This document shows, piece after piece, positions 46,655 to 58,074 of a stretch of 64,000 nt of DNA. A program made the position numbers and the translations under genes. The notes below the pieces were generated by a model, which saw nothing but the letters and a program-made list of their open reading frames with translations, was not told the origin of the DNA and ran no database searches. The number at the start of each line of letters is the position of its first letter. The first letter of the stretch is position 1. Origin of the DNA: Physcomitrium patens (taxonomy: Eukaryota; Streptophyta; Bryopsida; Funariales; Funariaceae); assembly GCF_000002425.4 (NCBI RefSeq), contig NC_037274.1, forward strand, positions 12,040,670-12,104,669, in the 5' to 3' direction.

Positions 46655-47918
46655 TAATTATTTATAATATATAAAAATTAATTAAAATATATAATATATT
46701 TATAAGTGTTGATATACTTTAGAAAAGTCAGTAGATTAATTTAAAGAGATTTAATGTAAGAAAATTTATTTTGAAATTTATTTATATTGATTATAATGTA
46801 TAAATTATATAGGATTTAGATATTTAGTATAAAACTTAAGAAGAAGATAGGGGCTCAAAGATGTAGATCCAAACCTCTAAGAAACTTATTTGGAAGGATA
46901 AAAGAAAAGTATAGATGGATGAAGGCAAAATGTAAAGATCTTCATTCTTATTGGTCAAAGGCCATGTCTAATAGGCATTCACTTGGCTATCTGCAATCAT
47001 AACAAGGATTTTGGTGACTTCAAAAGAGGCATTTGGAAATAAAAAGTAAAGATTGTAAGATTTAGGATTTGAGCTATAATTTGTATATTAATTTTAGAAG
47101 ATTTGGAGTTAAGGTGATGAAGTTATAGCCATTTAAAATTAAGATGTCTTTTTAAGACATATTGTTATTCTTTTGAGGATACAAGGAGTTTTATGATAGA
47201 ATTTGGAGATCAAGAGATGCTACTGTAAAAACAATTTTACGATCTACATCTATTGTGAAAGAATTTCTATATTTAGAATTTATATGGAGAAGTTATAGAG
47301 CATTGAAGATAGCACATTCAATTCAAAGGTAATAAATAAATTATTTTCTTGATAGTAATGGTTGGAGCTATATCTTGAATTTTTAGATGAATTTTTAGCT
47401 CAAAATTTTAGAAGTATATGTTATTAGATTAAAAAACTATATATCAAAGTTTTATGGTATTGGAGTACTTAATTTGTGAGATATGAAGAAAATTGCACAC
47501 CAATATATGTTAGCAAGGATTTGAAGTAACTATTAGGATTTTCATGATATTTTAAGATTTATATTAAATTTATAATTAAAATTTATTGTGATAGTTGTTG
47601 ATAGTACATCTTTATTTCATGTAAAATTTTGGTTTGTTTGGATAGTCCAATTATGAGATATGAATTATTGAAATTTAAGAAAAATTCACCTTAAAGATAA
47701 ATTAGATTTTATAATATTTTTATCACATTTTTGGTGACCTTTGGTACTTAGGATTTATATATTAATGTAATTGCATCCAAAGAAAAAAATTTATATATAG
47801 ATTTTATTTTTTATTTTTTTTTATTTTTATTTTTTATCTAGAGGCTTAGTTGAGTAATTAGTAATAGCTAGAAGTCTAGTACCTTCTTAAGGCAAATTCT
47901 GTCTAACATGACATATTA
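46655..47918 (+). repeat. D-type LTR, full length, plus orientation
   Basis: About 1.26 kb, inverted relative to 30171..31412 over its whole length and ending 'ctaacatgaca'. The left edge is set by alignment with the right end of the D LTR. Confidence 0.75.
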
Positions 47919-48097
47919 GTGCTTCTACTAACAATGTCTTAAGGTACTATTTTCTTAATAAGTCAAGATGGAGAATACAAAGCACGGATGCTCAAATAAT
48001 GGAAGTGGTCAAAATCTTACACATGAATTTTTAAGGGCCATGCAAATATTCATGGATCAATAAATTACTAATATAACTTTACAAGGGACTACCAAAG
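47919..48097 (+). pseudogene. Leader and possible gag start behind the D-type LTR
   Basis: From an ATG at about 47970 the frame reads MENTKHGCSNNGSGQNLTH, EFLRAMQIFMDQ, then a stop: a polar leader followed by an amphipathic helix, as in gag N-termini. If so, 46655..47918 is a 5' LTR and the rest of the element was displaced by element I, which begins at 48098. Weakly supported. Confidence 0.35.
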
Positions 48098-48838
48098 TGT
48101 GATTATCATTTTACTTATTCCAGAAGAAACCTCCCAGAATAAACCTATATAGGGAAATTTGAACACAGGGAAAGACCATGTATATGAGCTCCAATTGTTA
48201 GGATCACACAATTAACTGCTACTACTGAATACTTACAATACCGAAGAATACTTAACTTTTCTTCATATTGTCCATTCTCTCATATCAATATGATAACAAC
48301 CACGATATCAATTTTGGTACCCTATGTAATTCATGAACACACAAGCATAACCCAAACCCTGGAACGAACAACTTCCAATCTACAGAATTTAATCAAGATA
48401 ATTCCTTCGATTATAATTCCTCTCTACTCAACTCACAACCTTGCAATAAACAGTGACTGAAAACTTCCATACATCATCAATCTTTCACAACAATTGATAA
48501 ACAGTGATCCATAAATAACTTTTTAAATCAAATATTGATTCATTAAATCGATTCTCTTTACTAGAATCAATACTAACACAAAAGAATAAAAAAAAACTAA
48601 GAAGAAGAGATAGCATCAAGCTTATCTTGGCTCAATACTATCGTAGTCTAGCCTTTTCTTCCTCTCTTCCATCCTCCTTATACTATCCCAAGATACCAAC
48701 TACTATACTATAGATGATAACTACTTTTCCTGACTATTCATCTATTCTACCTGTTGAACCACCTTTTTAGCAGTTATCTATCTCTATTTACAATATACAC
48801 TAGATATCTATATTCTAAAAATAACTACTTATCCTACA
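48098..48838 (-). repeat. Element I 3' LTR
   Basis: 741 bp; in + coordinates starts TGTGATTATC and ends ATCCTACA. It parallels 57308..58074. Next to it at 48839..48862 the minus strand has GGGAGTGGGGCTA, the polypurine tract. Confidence 0.88.
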
Positions 48839-48923
48839 TAGCCCCACTCCCAACTATGCATCGTTCTCGTAAACACAGTATTGATAAACAAAAATCAATC
48901 TTTTTTTTTTATTTTTATTTTTT

Positions 48924-50750
48924 TTAACTGGATTGTTCAATCTCTTCAAATTTTGGCGCTAGTTCCATTTGGTCTTCTTCCAACACTATATCTTCTTTCT
49001 CCGACTCGCCCTGAATATTTGCCCTTAATTGAGCTGTTAAATCTTCATTATACGCTCCCAATTCTTGAACTTGAGCTTCCAATTGGAGTATTCTGGTATC
49101 TTTAACTTCCAATTGTTGCTCCTACTATTGCAATTTCTCCTCCAATTTTCTAATTTTTACTCCCATTGAGGCAGATGTCTGTGACTGATCAATACTGACT
49201 AAATCACTCTCCAATTTCATCACTGCTTCTTTCAAAACAACAATTTCTGCTTGTAGCTCATCCATTTTGTTTCAATATTGGTCACCCAATTATTTCTTTT
49301 CAAACTCCAATACCTCCTTCTTTTCTCATTCCATCTTCAACTGAGCGTTCATCTTTTCTTGTTCCAATCTATACGATTTGTGAGTTTGTAGTAATTCTTG
49401 CCTTTGATTTTCTAGGATATGCTGAATCTTTTATTTCTCTTTTGACCAGTTTTCCACTCTCTTATCCAATTCACCCTTCACTCGTATCTTGGATTCCAAT
49501 TCTACATTGATGACTTGTTCTTATTCCCTGATTTTATAATTTTGCTCCAATATTATTTTCTTGCTCGCTTCCACTTGCCTCTTTAAGCTACCCTCATCTT
49601 CGAGCTTACTCACCGTAAGTTGTAGCTGGAAAATTTGAACCAATATAACTTCCTTAAGATTCTACCTTTCCGTTACACCCCGTTAAAATCCTAATTGGTT
49701 TACTTTTCCTTGGAACTGGTATTGGCGTCGTTATCTCTATTGTCGGTCGAATTGGAACTTGCTCTAGTGTAGATATTGGTCATGCTTTCTATTCTGCCTC
49801 TCTACTGGATTCTTCCACTTCATACACTATTACTCCTAGACTAACTGTTCCCGTTTGTAAACTTGGAACTACTGATTGAGATTCCTGTTTCAATATATAC
49901 TCAATCATCAAGTTTGCATAATTGGAACATAATAGTGAAGCAAACTTCCTTGTCTTTCGCTTAGCTCCCATTTTTGCATGTATCCTTATGGCCACATAAG
50001 CTATCCAATTGAATACCATACCTTCCAGTGTTCCTATCGCAGAAAACAGTAATCGCTTCGTAATGTAGGTGGTATGTCAATTCAATACTTACCGCTTTTG
50101 AACGAACCGCATCCATTCTATAAGTTTGGACATAAGTGCCTCATGTCCCTTCCATCCTTGATTTTGCTCGAGAGATGACATTCCTCCTTTGAAGTAGCTT
50201 CTTGGCTTGAAGTCATTTGACACGTCTCCTCCCACCTCAAGCTCTTCGGTTAGTAAATGCAAGATCTTGTGTAAGATATTCTCATCTATCCTATTCAAGA
50301 CTCTTCTTACTATACTCTAACCATCTTTTGGATCATAATTTTTTATATATTTTGCCACTTGTTCTACATCAATTGGTGGTAGTTTATCTGATCCTTGCAA
50401 AAACGTAAATAATTGTACATTTCTAAAATCTTTTTATCTTATTAATGACCAAAAGATATCTAACTTCATCGGTTCCATGTTGGTGATAACTACAAGAGAC
50501 GGCGATCCCAGATTGTACTTAGACCTCACATTACGATCACTTTTCGATCGTTCCAGTACTCTCTTTGCTCTTTCTATCGACATTGTGGAAATCAAACTCT
50601 CAATACTTCCTTGCACTAACACTATTACTGATTATTGTCGTAAAGCTTATAGTTCAAAGCACAATGTCTAAAATTTACAATAATGAAACCTTCTATGAGT
50701 GCCCCGCTTCTAACTGCTTACTCGGAGTCCAAATCAAGAACGTCTAATCT
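48924..50750 (-). pseudogene. Element I extra ORF encoding a long coiled-coil protein
   Basis: Between integrase and 3' LTR lies about 1.8 kb of further coding sequence on the pol strand, broken by a few stops. The N-terminal half (pieces 50434..50622, 50089..50298, 49789..50019) looks globular (MVFNWIAYVAIRIHAKMGAK, then NYANLMIEYILKQE). The C-terminal half (about 49620 down to 48924) is a nearly continuous heptad-rich coiled coil of over 200 residues, with phrases such as LKRQVEASKKIILEQ, MDELQAEIVVLKEAVMKLES and VQELGAYNEDLTAQL, ending in an acidic tail. Stops are TAA, TAG or TGA replacing Gln or Arg-type codons. The function is unknown: accessory ORFs at this place occur in Athila and Tat elements, but I recognise no envelope-type signal or membrane segment here. 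Confidence 0.7.
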
Positions 50751-50879
50751 AATATATTTTAATGTCATGTCTAATCAAGAATGTCTAATTTCTTGACTAA
50801 TCAGTTTCAGTATCCAAAACTAACCATCAATCGTTTCCTAGCTATCATAACCTTTCCAATCCTGTCAGGTAATCATTAT

Positions 50880-52307
50880 TACGGAGACTCCCTCCCACCA
50901 CTGAGTAAACACGTGTCGGATTTATGTATAATAGAGACATAACTGGTTCCCATTAACGCGTGTTGTGAAGTGGATTCCTAAAAAATCTTCCAATTGAATG
51001 GAACCATTAGGAAAACCTTCCACCACCCGATATGGCCTATGCCATTATACTTGAAATTTATTGGTAAAGTTGTTAAAGCGGCTATCATAAAGTAGCACTA
51101 GATCATTGGGCATAAAATATTTCGATCATAACTTACTGTCATAATAACTCTTTTTGCGGCACTCTGTAGCTTCCATGATCAAGAGAGCCGTAGCCCTAGC
51201 TTCATCCAATTTCTCCAATTGGACTAATCTATATTGAAGAGATTCTCTGTCTTCCAGACATTCATCTAATGCAATTCGTAAACTTTGGACTTCTAATTCA
51301 ATTGGTAGAATTATCTCCTGATCATATACCAATTGAAATGGGATAGAATTGGTAGTTACTTTATATGCAGTACAGTACGTCCATAAAACTACAAATAATT
51401 TAGTGTCACAATCGGTTCCCACTGCTGAAATAGTCTTTGTTAAGATCTTATATAGGATACCATTGGTCTTTTTGGTCTGTCTATTGGCTCGTGGATGATA
51501 AGGTATAGTTTTGCGGTGCTTGATCTCATACTTCGCTATTAATGCTTCAATTGTTGTATTAATAAAATATGTTCTACGATCACTAACCAATTCTTTCGAA
51601 CAGTCAAAACAAGTGATAATGTTCTCATATAAAAATGTTGCTACGATATTGACATTATTAGTTTTTGTTGCCATGGCCTCCGTCCATTTAGTAACATAAT
51701 CCGTGGCTATTAGAATATAACGTTTATGTCCATTTTGAGAGGCAGGTGGCATTGGTCCGACAAAGTCAATACCCCATTTTTTGAATGGTACCTGTGCCAA
51801 AATTGGTACGAATGGCATTGCAAAAGTTCCAATAGGGTGACCAATTCCTTGATAAGGATCACAACAACAAAAATATTGGTGTACATCCAAAAATATTGTT
51901 GGCCACCAATATCTAGCCATTAAAGCCTTATGTGCGATGCTATCACCTGCAAAATGTCCTCCACAACTGTCCGCATGATATCCTTCCAAAATTGTACGAA
52001 CTTTACTTTGAAAGATACAATGGTGTAAAATTCCATCGCACCCTTGTTTATACAAGGCCTCTCCAATCATGGTATATGGCGCACTTTTTAAAATCAGATG
52101 CTTCTTTAATTTTTCATTATAAGAAATTGGAAAAGTCTGAAACGTTAGATATTGGATCAATCCACTATATTCAGATGTAATGACATCCACAGCAAATAGT
52201 TGTGCATCCAAAAGAGCATTGTTTATCGGCTCATTACTCAATATATTAGATAAATGAGATAAGTGATCCACATTGGTATGTTTCTTGCTGGATCGAACGT
52301 TAATCAT
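50880..52307 (-). pseudogene. Element I integrase
   Basis: 393 codons open (51126..52307), plus a C-terminal part after one stop. H2C2 zinc module: YHADSCGGH and a CCCDPYQ segment. Core: KKWGIDFVGPMPPAS (first Asp), ELVSDRRTYFIN (second Asp), HPRANRQTKKTNG, where relatives have Gln-(Val/Ala)-Glu, so the third catalytic residue Glu is replaced by Lys. Further down, LVLLYDSRFNNF and HRPYRVVEGFPNGSIQLED match the GPY-type C-terminal domain of Tat-lineage integrases. The protein is nearly complete but catalytically dead. Confidence 0.9.
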
Positions 52308-52355
52308 AAAGTTGAATTCTTAGAGAAGTAACACCCATCGAGCAATTTGTTTGCT

Positions 52356-52700
52356 CTATTGAGGTTTATTTATCATGTATTTAAGTGCATCATGATCAAC
52401 ATGGAACACAAATGGATATCCAAGTAAATAGTAATGGAATTTATGAATAGAGTAGATCATTCCGAGGGCTTCTCGCTCAGTAGTATTATAATTTCGTTCT
52501 GCAGCAACGAATTGTTGACTCACATAATATATGAGATGATTTAATTCTTTTTCATCCTTTTGAGTGAGAATGGATCCAATAGCAACATTGGATGTGTCCA
52601 CATAGACATGAAATGATTTTGTCTAATAAGGTGTTATAAGAATTGGGACAGATACCAATTTTTGTTTCAATTCGTCGAATGCAAAAGTACAGTCTTCAGT
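52356..52700 (-). pseudogene. Element I RNase H
   Basis: 82-codon open piece: VDTSNVAIGSIL (first acidic residue), IYYVSQQFVAAERNYNTTEREALGMIYSIHKF (conserved E), FHVDHDALKYMINKPQ (VDH motif), the Tat-type RNase H wording. A stop near 52623 separates it from the RT thumb. Confidence 0.88.
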
Positions 52701-53465
52701 CTATATTGGACTAGATCCATCTGATGGGGGTTTTTTTAACAAGTAAATTAATGGTTGACAGATAACTGCAAAGGATTCAATAAAACATCGATAGTAGCTG
52801 ACATGGCCGATAAAATCACGCATGCCCGATAACGTATGTGGCTTTGGTAAACCCAATATACGAGTAAATTTATTAGGGTCCATAGCGATACCTTCAACAG
52901 AGACAATGTATCCCAATAGCTTTCCCGATGGTACGCCAAATTGACACTTCTCTAAATTTAGAGATATTCCATACTTTTCGCGTTGATTCAAACAGTTATC
53001 TTAGCATGCTAGATGTTCAGGCGTTGTGCTAAAGGTGCAAAAATCGTCTAGAAATATCTCCATTGATAAACGTAGATAATCTTGAAATGCTTGTATCATT
53101 ATCTGTTGAAAAGTAGCCAGGGTATTATATAATCCAAATGGCATTACTTTATAGGCGAATGTACCCCAATCTATGATAAACGTAGTCTTCAACTTGTTTT
53201 CTTCGATAATTTTAATTTGATTATACCCCAAAAATCCATCCAAAAATGAGTAACATTCATGTCCAACTATTGCGTCCAAAATACTATCTGTAAATGGTAA
53301 TGAAAAATAGTCCTTCTTAATAGCCGTATTTAACTTTTGAAAATCTTGACATATCCTGATTTTTCCATTCTTCTTCGGTACCATCATGATTGGCGACATC
53401 CATGCACTATGCAGAACAAGATAAATAAAATCCAAGTCGAGAAGTTTATCCAATTTCTTTTTCAC
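52701..53465 (-). pseudogene. Element I reverse transcriptase
   Basis: Two open pieces in one frame (53001..53465, 52701..52991) split by one stop at 53001..53003. Motifs: PIMMVPKKNGKIRICQDFQK, FLDGFLGYNQIKI (first Asp), VMPFGLYNTLATFQ, and FLDD in IFLDDFCTFS instead of YLDD. The thumb follows: LNLEKCQFGVPSGKLLGYIVS and YYRCFIESFAVICQPL. Complete domain with a single break. Confidence 0.92.
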
Positions 53466-54069
53466 TAAAAGGAAATATTTTGGGTTAAGTCGATGTTATC
53501 TTTGACGAATTGGCATAACACCCTCCTCTAGAATAATCTAGTGCTCACACACTTTGGCTGGAATTCCTTTTAAATCCGCATACGACCACGCAAAGGTAGA
53601 TTTGTGACGGACAAAAAACTGTTTCCAAGCATCCAATTTTGTACCAATAATACTAACATATATTTTAATTAGCTGTGGCATTTCGTTGGTGGCCAGATTA
53701 ATAGATTGATACAGGGACTTCAACAACCTCTGATTTAATTGTCTTCTCCCGATCTGAATATCTTGTATTATCTGACATATGAGAACCACCCAAATCTGGT
53801 TCCAATGTGTTGACTCTATTGACTGCGGGATTGTTCATCCATTCGGCAATAGCATGATCCGAGTTAGTCGCATCCTCCTGATGCAGTAAATATTCGCCGA
53901 GACTTCCACATTGATAGACTCCTGCCTTTGCTGTTGAAGTATTTTGTCCTACCCCAAATTGTGGTGAATCTATAGCATCATCTACCTCAATCGATTGACT
54001 CTCGTTGTCTGATGTAAATTTTGATTCTGACAATTGAGATTCTCTATGATATTCTATCGAATATATCTA
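53466..54069 (-). pseudogene. Element I protease to RT linker
   Basis: Two overlapping open pieces (53538..53789 and 53698..54033) in different frames. The segment before the RT reads YVSIIGTKLDAWKQFFVRHKSTFAWSYADLKGIP, the standard entry helix (FKDVFAWSYxDMPG-like) of Ty3/gypsy RT. The acidic part before it has no recognised domain. A frameshift lies near 53700..53790. Confidence 0.7.
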
Positions 54070-54400
54070 TAAAATAATCTTGTCACGGCCTTTTCTAATT
54101 GTCAATGTGCCTCGGTCCCAATCGTTCTTAGCTTTGGCTTGATCAAGCCAAAGTTTGCTCAATAAAATATGATATGATAATGTAGAACTTTGTAATTGGA
54201 ATATAATATAATCGATTTTATATGTCAATCCCATGATTACAGTGGCAATATTGCATAAGATTCCCATTGGCTTTATCTGACTATGATCTGCCATTTGCAA
54301 GACCAATGTCGTAGGTAGCAATTGCTTTAGATTCAAGTACTCTATTGTATCCGCATTCATTAAATTCACACTGGAACCACCGTCGACTTATACCCCTAGA
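54067..54400 (-). pseudogene. Element I aspartic protease
   Basis: 100-codon open piece beginning in the retropepsin region: NLMNADTIEYLNLKQL follows the active-site strand (VDGGSSVN at about 54365..54390, the counterpart of DSGSSVN). LSYHILLSKLWLDQAKA is the ILGRDWL-type strand followed by the usual helix. The active-site codons sit next to a stop, so the enzyme is inactive. Confidence 0.75.
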
Positions 54401-55079
54401 ATTAAAACGCAATCAATTGATACATCGATTGTTGGTGCTCCCGGATCTGGATTTAAGCTAACTTCATGAATTTCTTTAGTGTGAGATCTTCATTGTATTA
54501 ACACTGAATTTAATCTAGATCGATATTCTGGTGCTACAGCCAAAAGTTGCTTCATTGTAATTCAAGGCTCAATAACATCCAAATCCTTCAGAATGTCGTA
54601 GGATTCCATATTGAGAGTAATTGCCAATGCTCTTTTGCATTTCATTGGTTTCAATTTTACTCTGTTCGACAGTAATTCCTTCCTGGCAATTGAGATTGCT
54701 GCTGGTAATTTTACCAACTTTTCTACCACTAAAGATTCTTTTAATGCATAAGAACTTTTATTGGACTGTACAGGTATTGATACTTGGTTAGTTGGAATCT
54801 ATCTTGATGGTCCTGGCAAATTAGCACGTAGAACCAAATTAGGTTTCTCATCTATTGAGGTCTCAATATTGAGATACGTCCCAATACTGATATTGGTTTA
54901 TTTAGCCCCATGGACGGTGCTCCTTGCTTTCCTGTGATTAGTTCATCCAAGTCCTGAATTGGATTCTTATCTTTTTGTTGGCTTCTGGTAAGTACTACGT
55001 TCACCACCTCGACACGATGTAGTAGTGAGTCTCGTTGAACAGGGCCTTCGTCCTCCGTCGGTTGGCTTGTTTATATTTG
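54401..55079 (-). pseudogene. Element I gag-pol spacer
   Basis: Coding-like minus-strand sequence between the zinc knuckles and the protease, with several stops. Phrases such as LVLRANLPGPSR and KMKCKRALAITLNMES can be read, but no domain is recognised. Confidence 0.5.
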
Positions 55080-57150
55080 CTAGTCCCGATTATTATAATT
55101 AAAGGGCACATTGCATTGTTGATAAGTGTGTCCAGACTGCTTACAATTTCCACATATTAGAGTATAGTCATCACTGGCCCTTGGATTAGGACATTCACTC
55201 GCATAATGTCTAATTTGTCTGCAACGATAGCAACGAAGTGGTCTCCTGCCAACTCCTTCAAGGATAATGGGTGTCTCTACTGGTATATAACAACTAGGTC
55301 TGTTCCATATTGGATGACTAAAGGATCCTGGTTGACTCATTGTTATTGTAGAGTCTGGCATTGGCTTTATCATGGGTGGATATTGATGGTATCCTAGTTG
55401 GTTTATCGCCAATCCGTGACTATTAGATATACCTTCTTAGTGAAATTTAGAGTTTAGGAAATTAGAATAATTCTTGTTTTTTTATTTGCTCGATTTCCAT
55501 TCTAACCAAATATATTATTTGTTTGTACTTGATTGACATCCCATGAAGTTGGTTGAGTCATTATTTGGTTACCGAGTTGTTGTTGTTTCCATAAATTCTA
55601 ATAGTTGGTGGTAATATGCTTGTCTCCGTAAAAAGTACATTATATAGTCATTTGGAGTGGTGAAGGATATTCTGTTACTAAATGACCTTGCCCCTTACAA
55701 TTGTTGCACCAGACATTGGAACACATATTAGTTGGTTTATGTCTTTTTTCTTTATCCTTGTCTAGATTCACAGCCAATTCATCCATTTTTTTGTCAATGT
55801 TAACAGCAATGACTCATTGGGATCTCTTGATACTAATACATTTGGTAATTCCTTCGTAGGTATTGGTTTCTCATATGCAGAATAAGGTGCATACGGATGT
55901 GATGATGGTGGTGGTACAATGTGTAATAGAACGACATCTACGATTCCCTATGGAATTGTACCATAATCATTTCTTTCCGGATAACCTTCCGATGCGTCAT
56001 TTCAATTTGTCATTTGATAACATCCTTGAGATGGAATCATCGTGGCTCCAACTGTTAAGTTCTGGTCATAGTGACATTCCTTTCATACTTTCGCTCGCTC
56101 AAGAGATGATGCAATGGTCACTGATTGGGCCTCCTTTACAAACATCTTCAATTCTAGTGGGTGTAGGCCATTAACCAATATGGACAACACAAACGATTCC
56201 GGTATTTGGTTATTTGGCCATTTTCGAGGTATATCTTCTATACAACCATAATATGACTGTACCACTTCTCCTGGTACCATTCTGTTGTTCATTAATTTTT
56301 CTCTAAGACATTCTTCAAAACCAATTAGTCGAAAATGGGCTAAAAATGTATTTTTTAATGCCTCCCAATTGATAAATTATCCCACATGTTGGTGGTTATA
56401 TCACTCAAACACTATGTCTTTGAATGTCACTGGCAGCCATCTCAGCCAAATGTCTTCTGTTCTTCCATTATTGGCTACACACGCCGTCAAGAATTGAGAC
56501 AAATGTTGATCTGGATCCGCACCTAGCAAATCTCAAAAAGTAGGTAATGGCACGACGCTAGTTGTTCGATCGCCCACTATACCCATTTGAACTGCAATCG
56601 AAACTGCTAGTCCTCCAGATGTCATTAAAGATGCCAGTGTTCTGCTCAATTCCTTATTAAAATAAAAATTGTCTCCCACAAAAGTCTTTTTTGGACTTCT
56701 AAGCCTTCTCGATTGACTATTATTATCCCAAATAATTTTATTGGTTGAATATGAGGTGAAAATGACAGGTTTTGATATACTCTGAATTGGTCTTTATTGG
56801 CAAGTGATTTATGCCAATCTTCAGAACCAGTCTTGTTAAAATCAGACGTATTTCTAATTGAAAAAATACCCAATAGGGTACCTAATTCCTCTGTGCCTTC
56901 CTCGTTTTTTGTTAACGGCTTCAAGAGGTATGCTGGACTATTAGCAACACTCTTTGCGAGTGCTCTTGGCAATTTCTTTAAGGATATGTACTTCTGAAAT
57001 ATTAGAGGTCGATTATCTTCTGAGTACAATCGAATATGCCGAGAGGCATGCAACCACGACTTAACCCAACTTTGTCGATGCTTCTTTTTCAATTTGCAAT
57101 CTCGCTCGTTACGTAATAAATTTCTTGCTTGCAATCACTCTATTCTTTTT
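55080..57150 (-). pseudogene. Element I gag with two zinc knuckles
   Basis: The capsid part 56646..57134 (162 codons) starts at a basic leader and includes WLHASRHIRLYSEDNRPLIF and DWHKSLANKDQF. The continuation 56083..56292 has VVQSYYGCIEDIPRKWPNNQ and SILVNGLHPLELKMFVKEA. The C-terminal piece 55080..55412 carries two CCHC knuckles, CYRCRQIRHYASEC and CGNCKQSGHTYQQC (the first lacks the usual Gly before His). F1 and F2 are homologous. Stops and frame changes separate the pieces. Confidence 0.85.
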
Positions 57151-57287
57151 TTTGATTGCTTTATTCTCTTTGCTATTAAATTCTCTTTCTTAATAATCAT
57201 ACTCTTTCATTATTTCTACTGAGTTTACTTCCTAATCTCCTTTACTGCTTCGACAGTTAATTCCTAACATTCAATAATATTGTCAAT

Positions 57288-57304
57288 CTTTGGCAGTGGC
57301 GCCA
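57288..57304 (-). other. Element I primer-binding site (tRNA-Asp type)
   Basis: Minus-strand TGGCGCCACTGCCAAAG, three bases inside the 5' LTR. The first seven bases match the tRNA-Asp primer site TGGCGCCGTTGCC exactly. Confidence 0.8.
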
Positions 57305-57307
57305 AAA

Positions 57308-58074
57308 TGTGGTTGCTCGTTTTACTTATTCCAAATTAAACTAATGGAAATAAATCCATATAGGAGGATTCGAACATGGGGAATGATTAGTTGCTTAAGC
57401 GTTCACGTTAGGGTCACACAATCAATTACCTCCTGAATGTATCGTCTCTATTTCCAATATCTGAATACACAAGGAAACTATAATCTCCTCCTTCACCTTA
57501 TCGGTCTCTTCCTAACAATAATTCAATCATACCAATAACTGCTATTTCTACCAATATATTCACCCTCATAATCTCCAACTGTAATACTACGCCCTCACAG
57601 CTTTCAGCACATAATTACCCTCATTCCAATCACTAGAATTCTTCACACAAAACCACCATTTATATTATGGTATTTCACACAAACACAGACTCATTCTCTC
57701 TGCTAAACTACAATCAGATTTCAGCATTCAATCTTTCTTCTTTTCAAATAATACCAATCACATTTCCATTCTATAATTCACTTCACAATATTCAAAAACT
57801 CTCAATCCTCTTATTCAAAGAAAATAACAAACAAAAAAAAAGAGGTAGCACCAAGCTTACCACGGCTCACAACTATCACAGCGATGGCATTTTCTTCCCC
57901 TCTCTCATCCTCCTTATACTACCCCGAGATACCAACTCCTATACTATAAATGATAACTACTTATTCTGACTATTCATCTATTCTACCTGCTGAACCATCT
58001 TTTCAACAATTATCTATCCCTGTTTATACTATATACTAGGTATCTATATTCTAAAAATAACTACTTATTCTACA
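57308..58074 (-). repeat. Element I 5' LTR
   Basis: 767 bp; in + coordinates TGTGGTTGCT...TTATTCTACA. Parallel to 48098..48838, with small indels such as an extra A-run at 57834..57841. Confidence 0.88.

Larger units (their letters stand above)
48098..58074 (-). mobile_element. Element I: nearly full-length Tat/Athila-like Ty3/gypsy element
   Basis: 10 kb on the minus strand. 5' LTR 57308..58074, tRNA-Asp-type primer site, gag with two zinc knuckles, protease, reverse transcriptase, RNase H, integrase, an extra coiled-coil ORF, purine tract and 3' LTR 48098..48838. The primer site plus an extra ORF between integrase and 3' LTR are the features of the Tat/Athila lineage. Coding parts carry isolated stops, and a catalytic integrase residue is changed. 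The flanking five bases (CAAAG and CTAGT) do not match, so no target duplication is visible. Confidence 0.88.
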
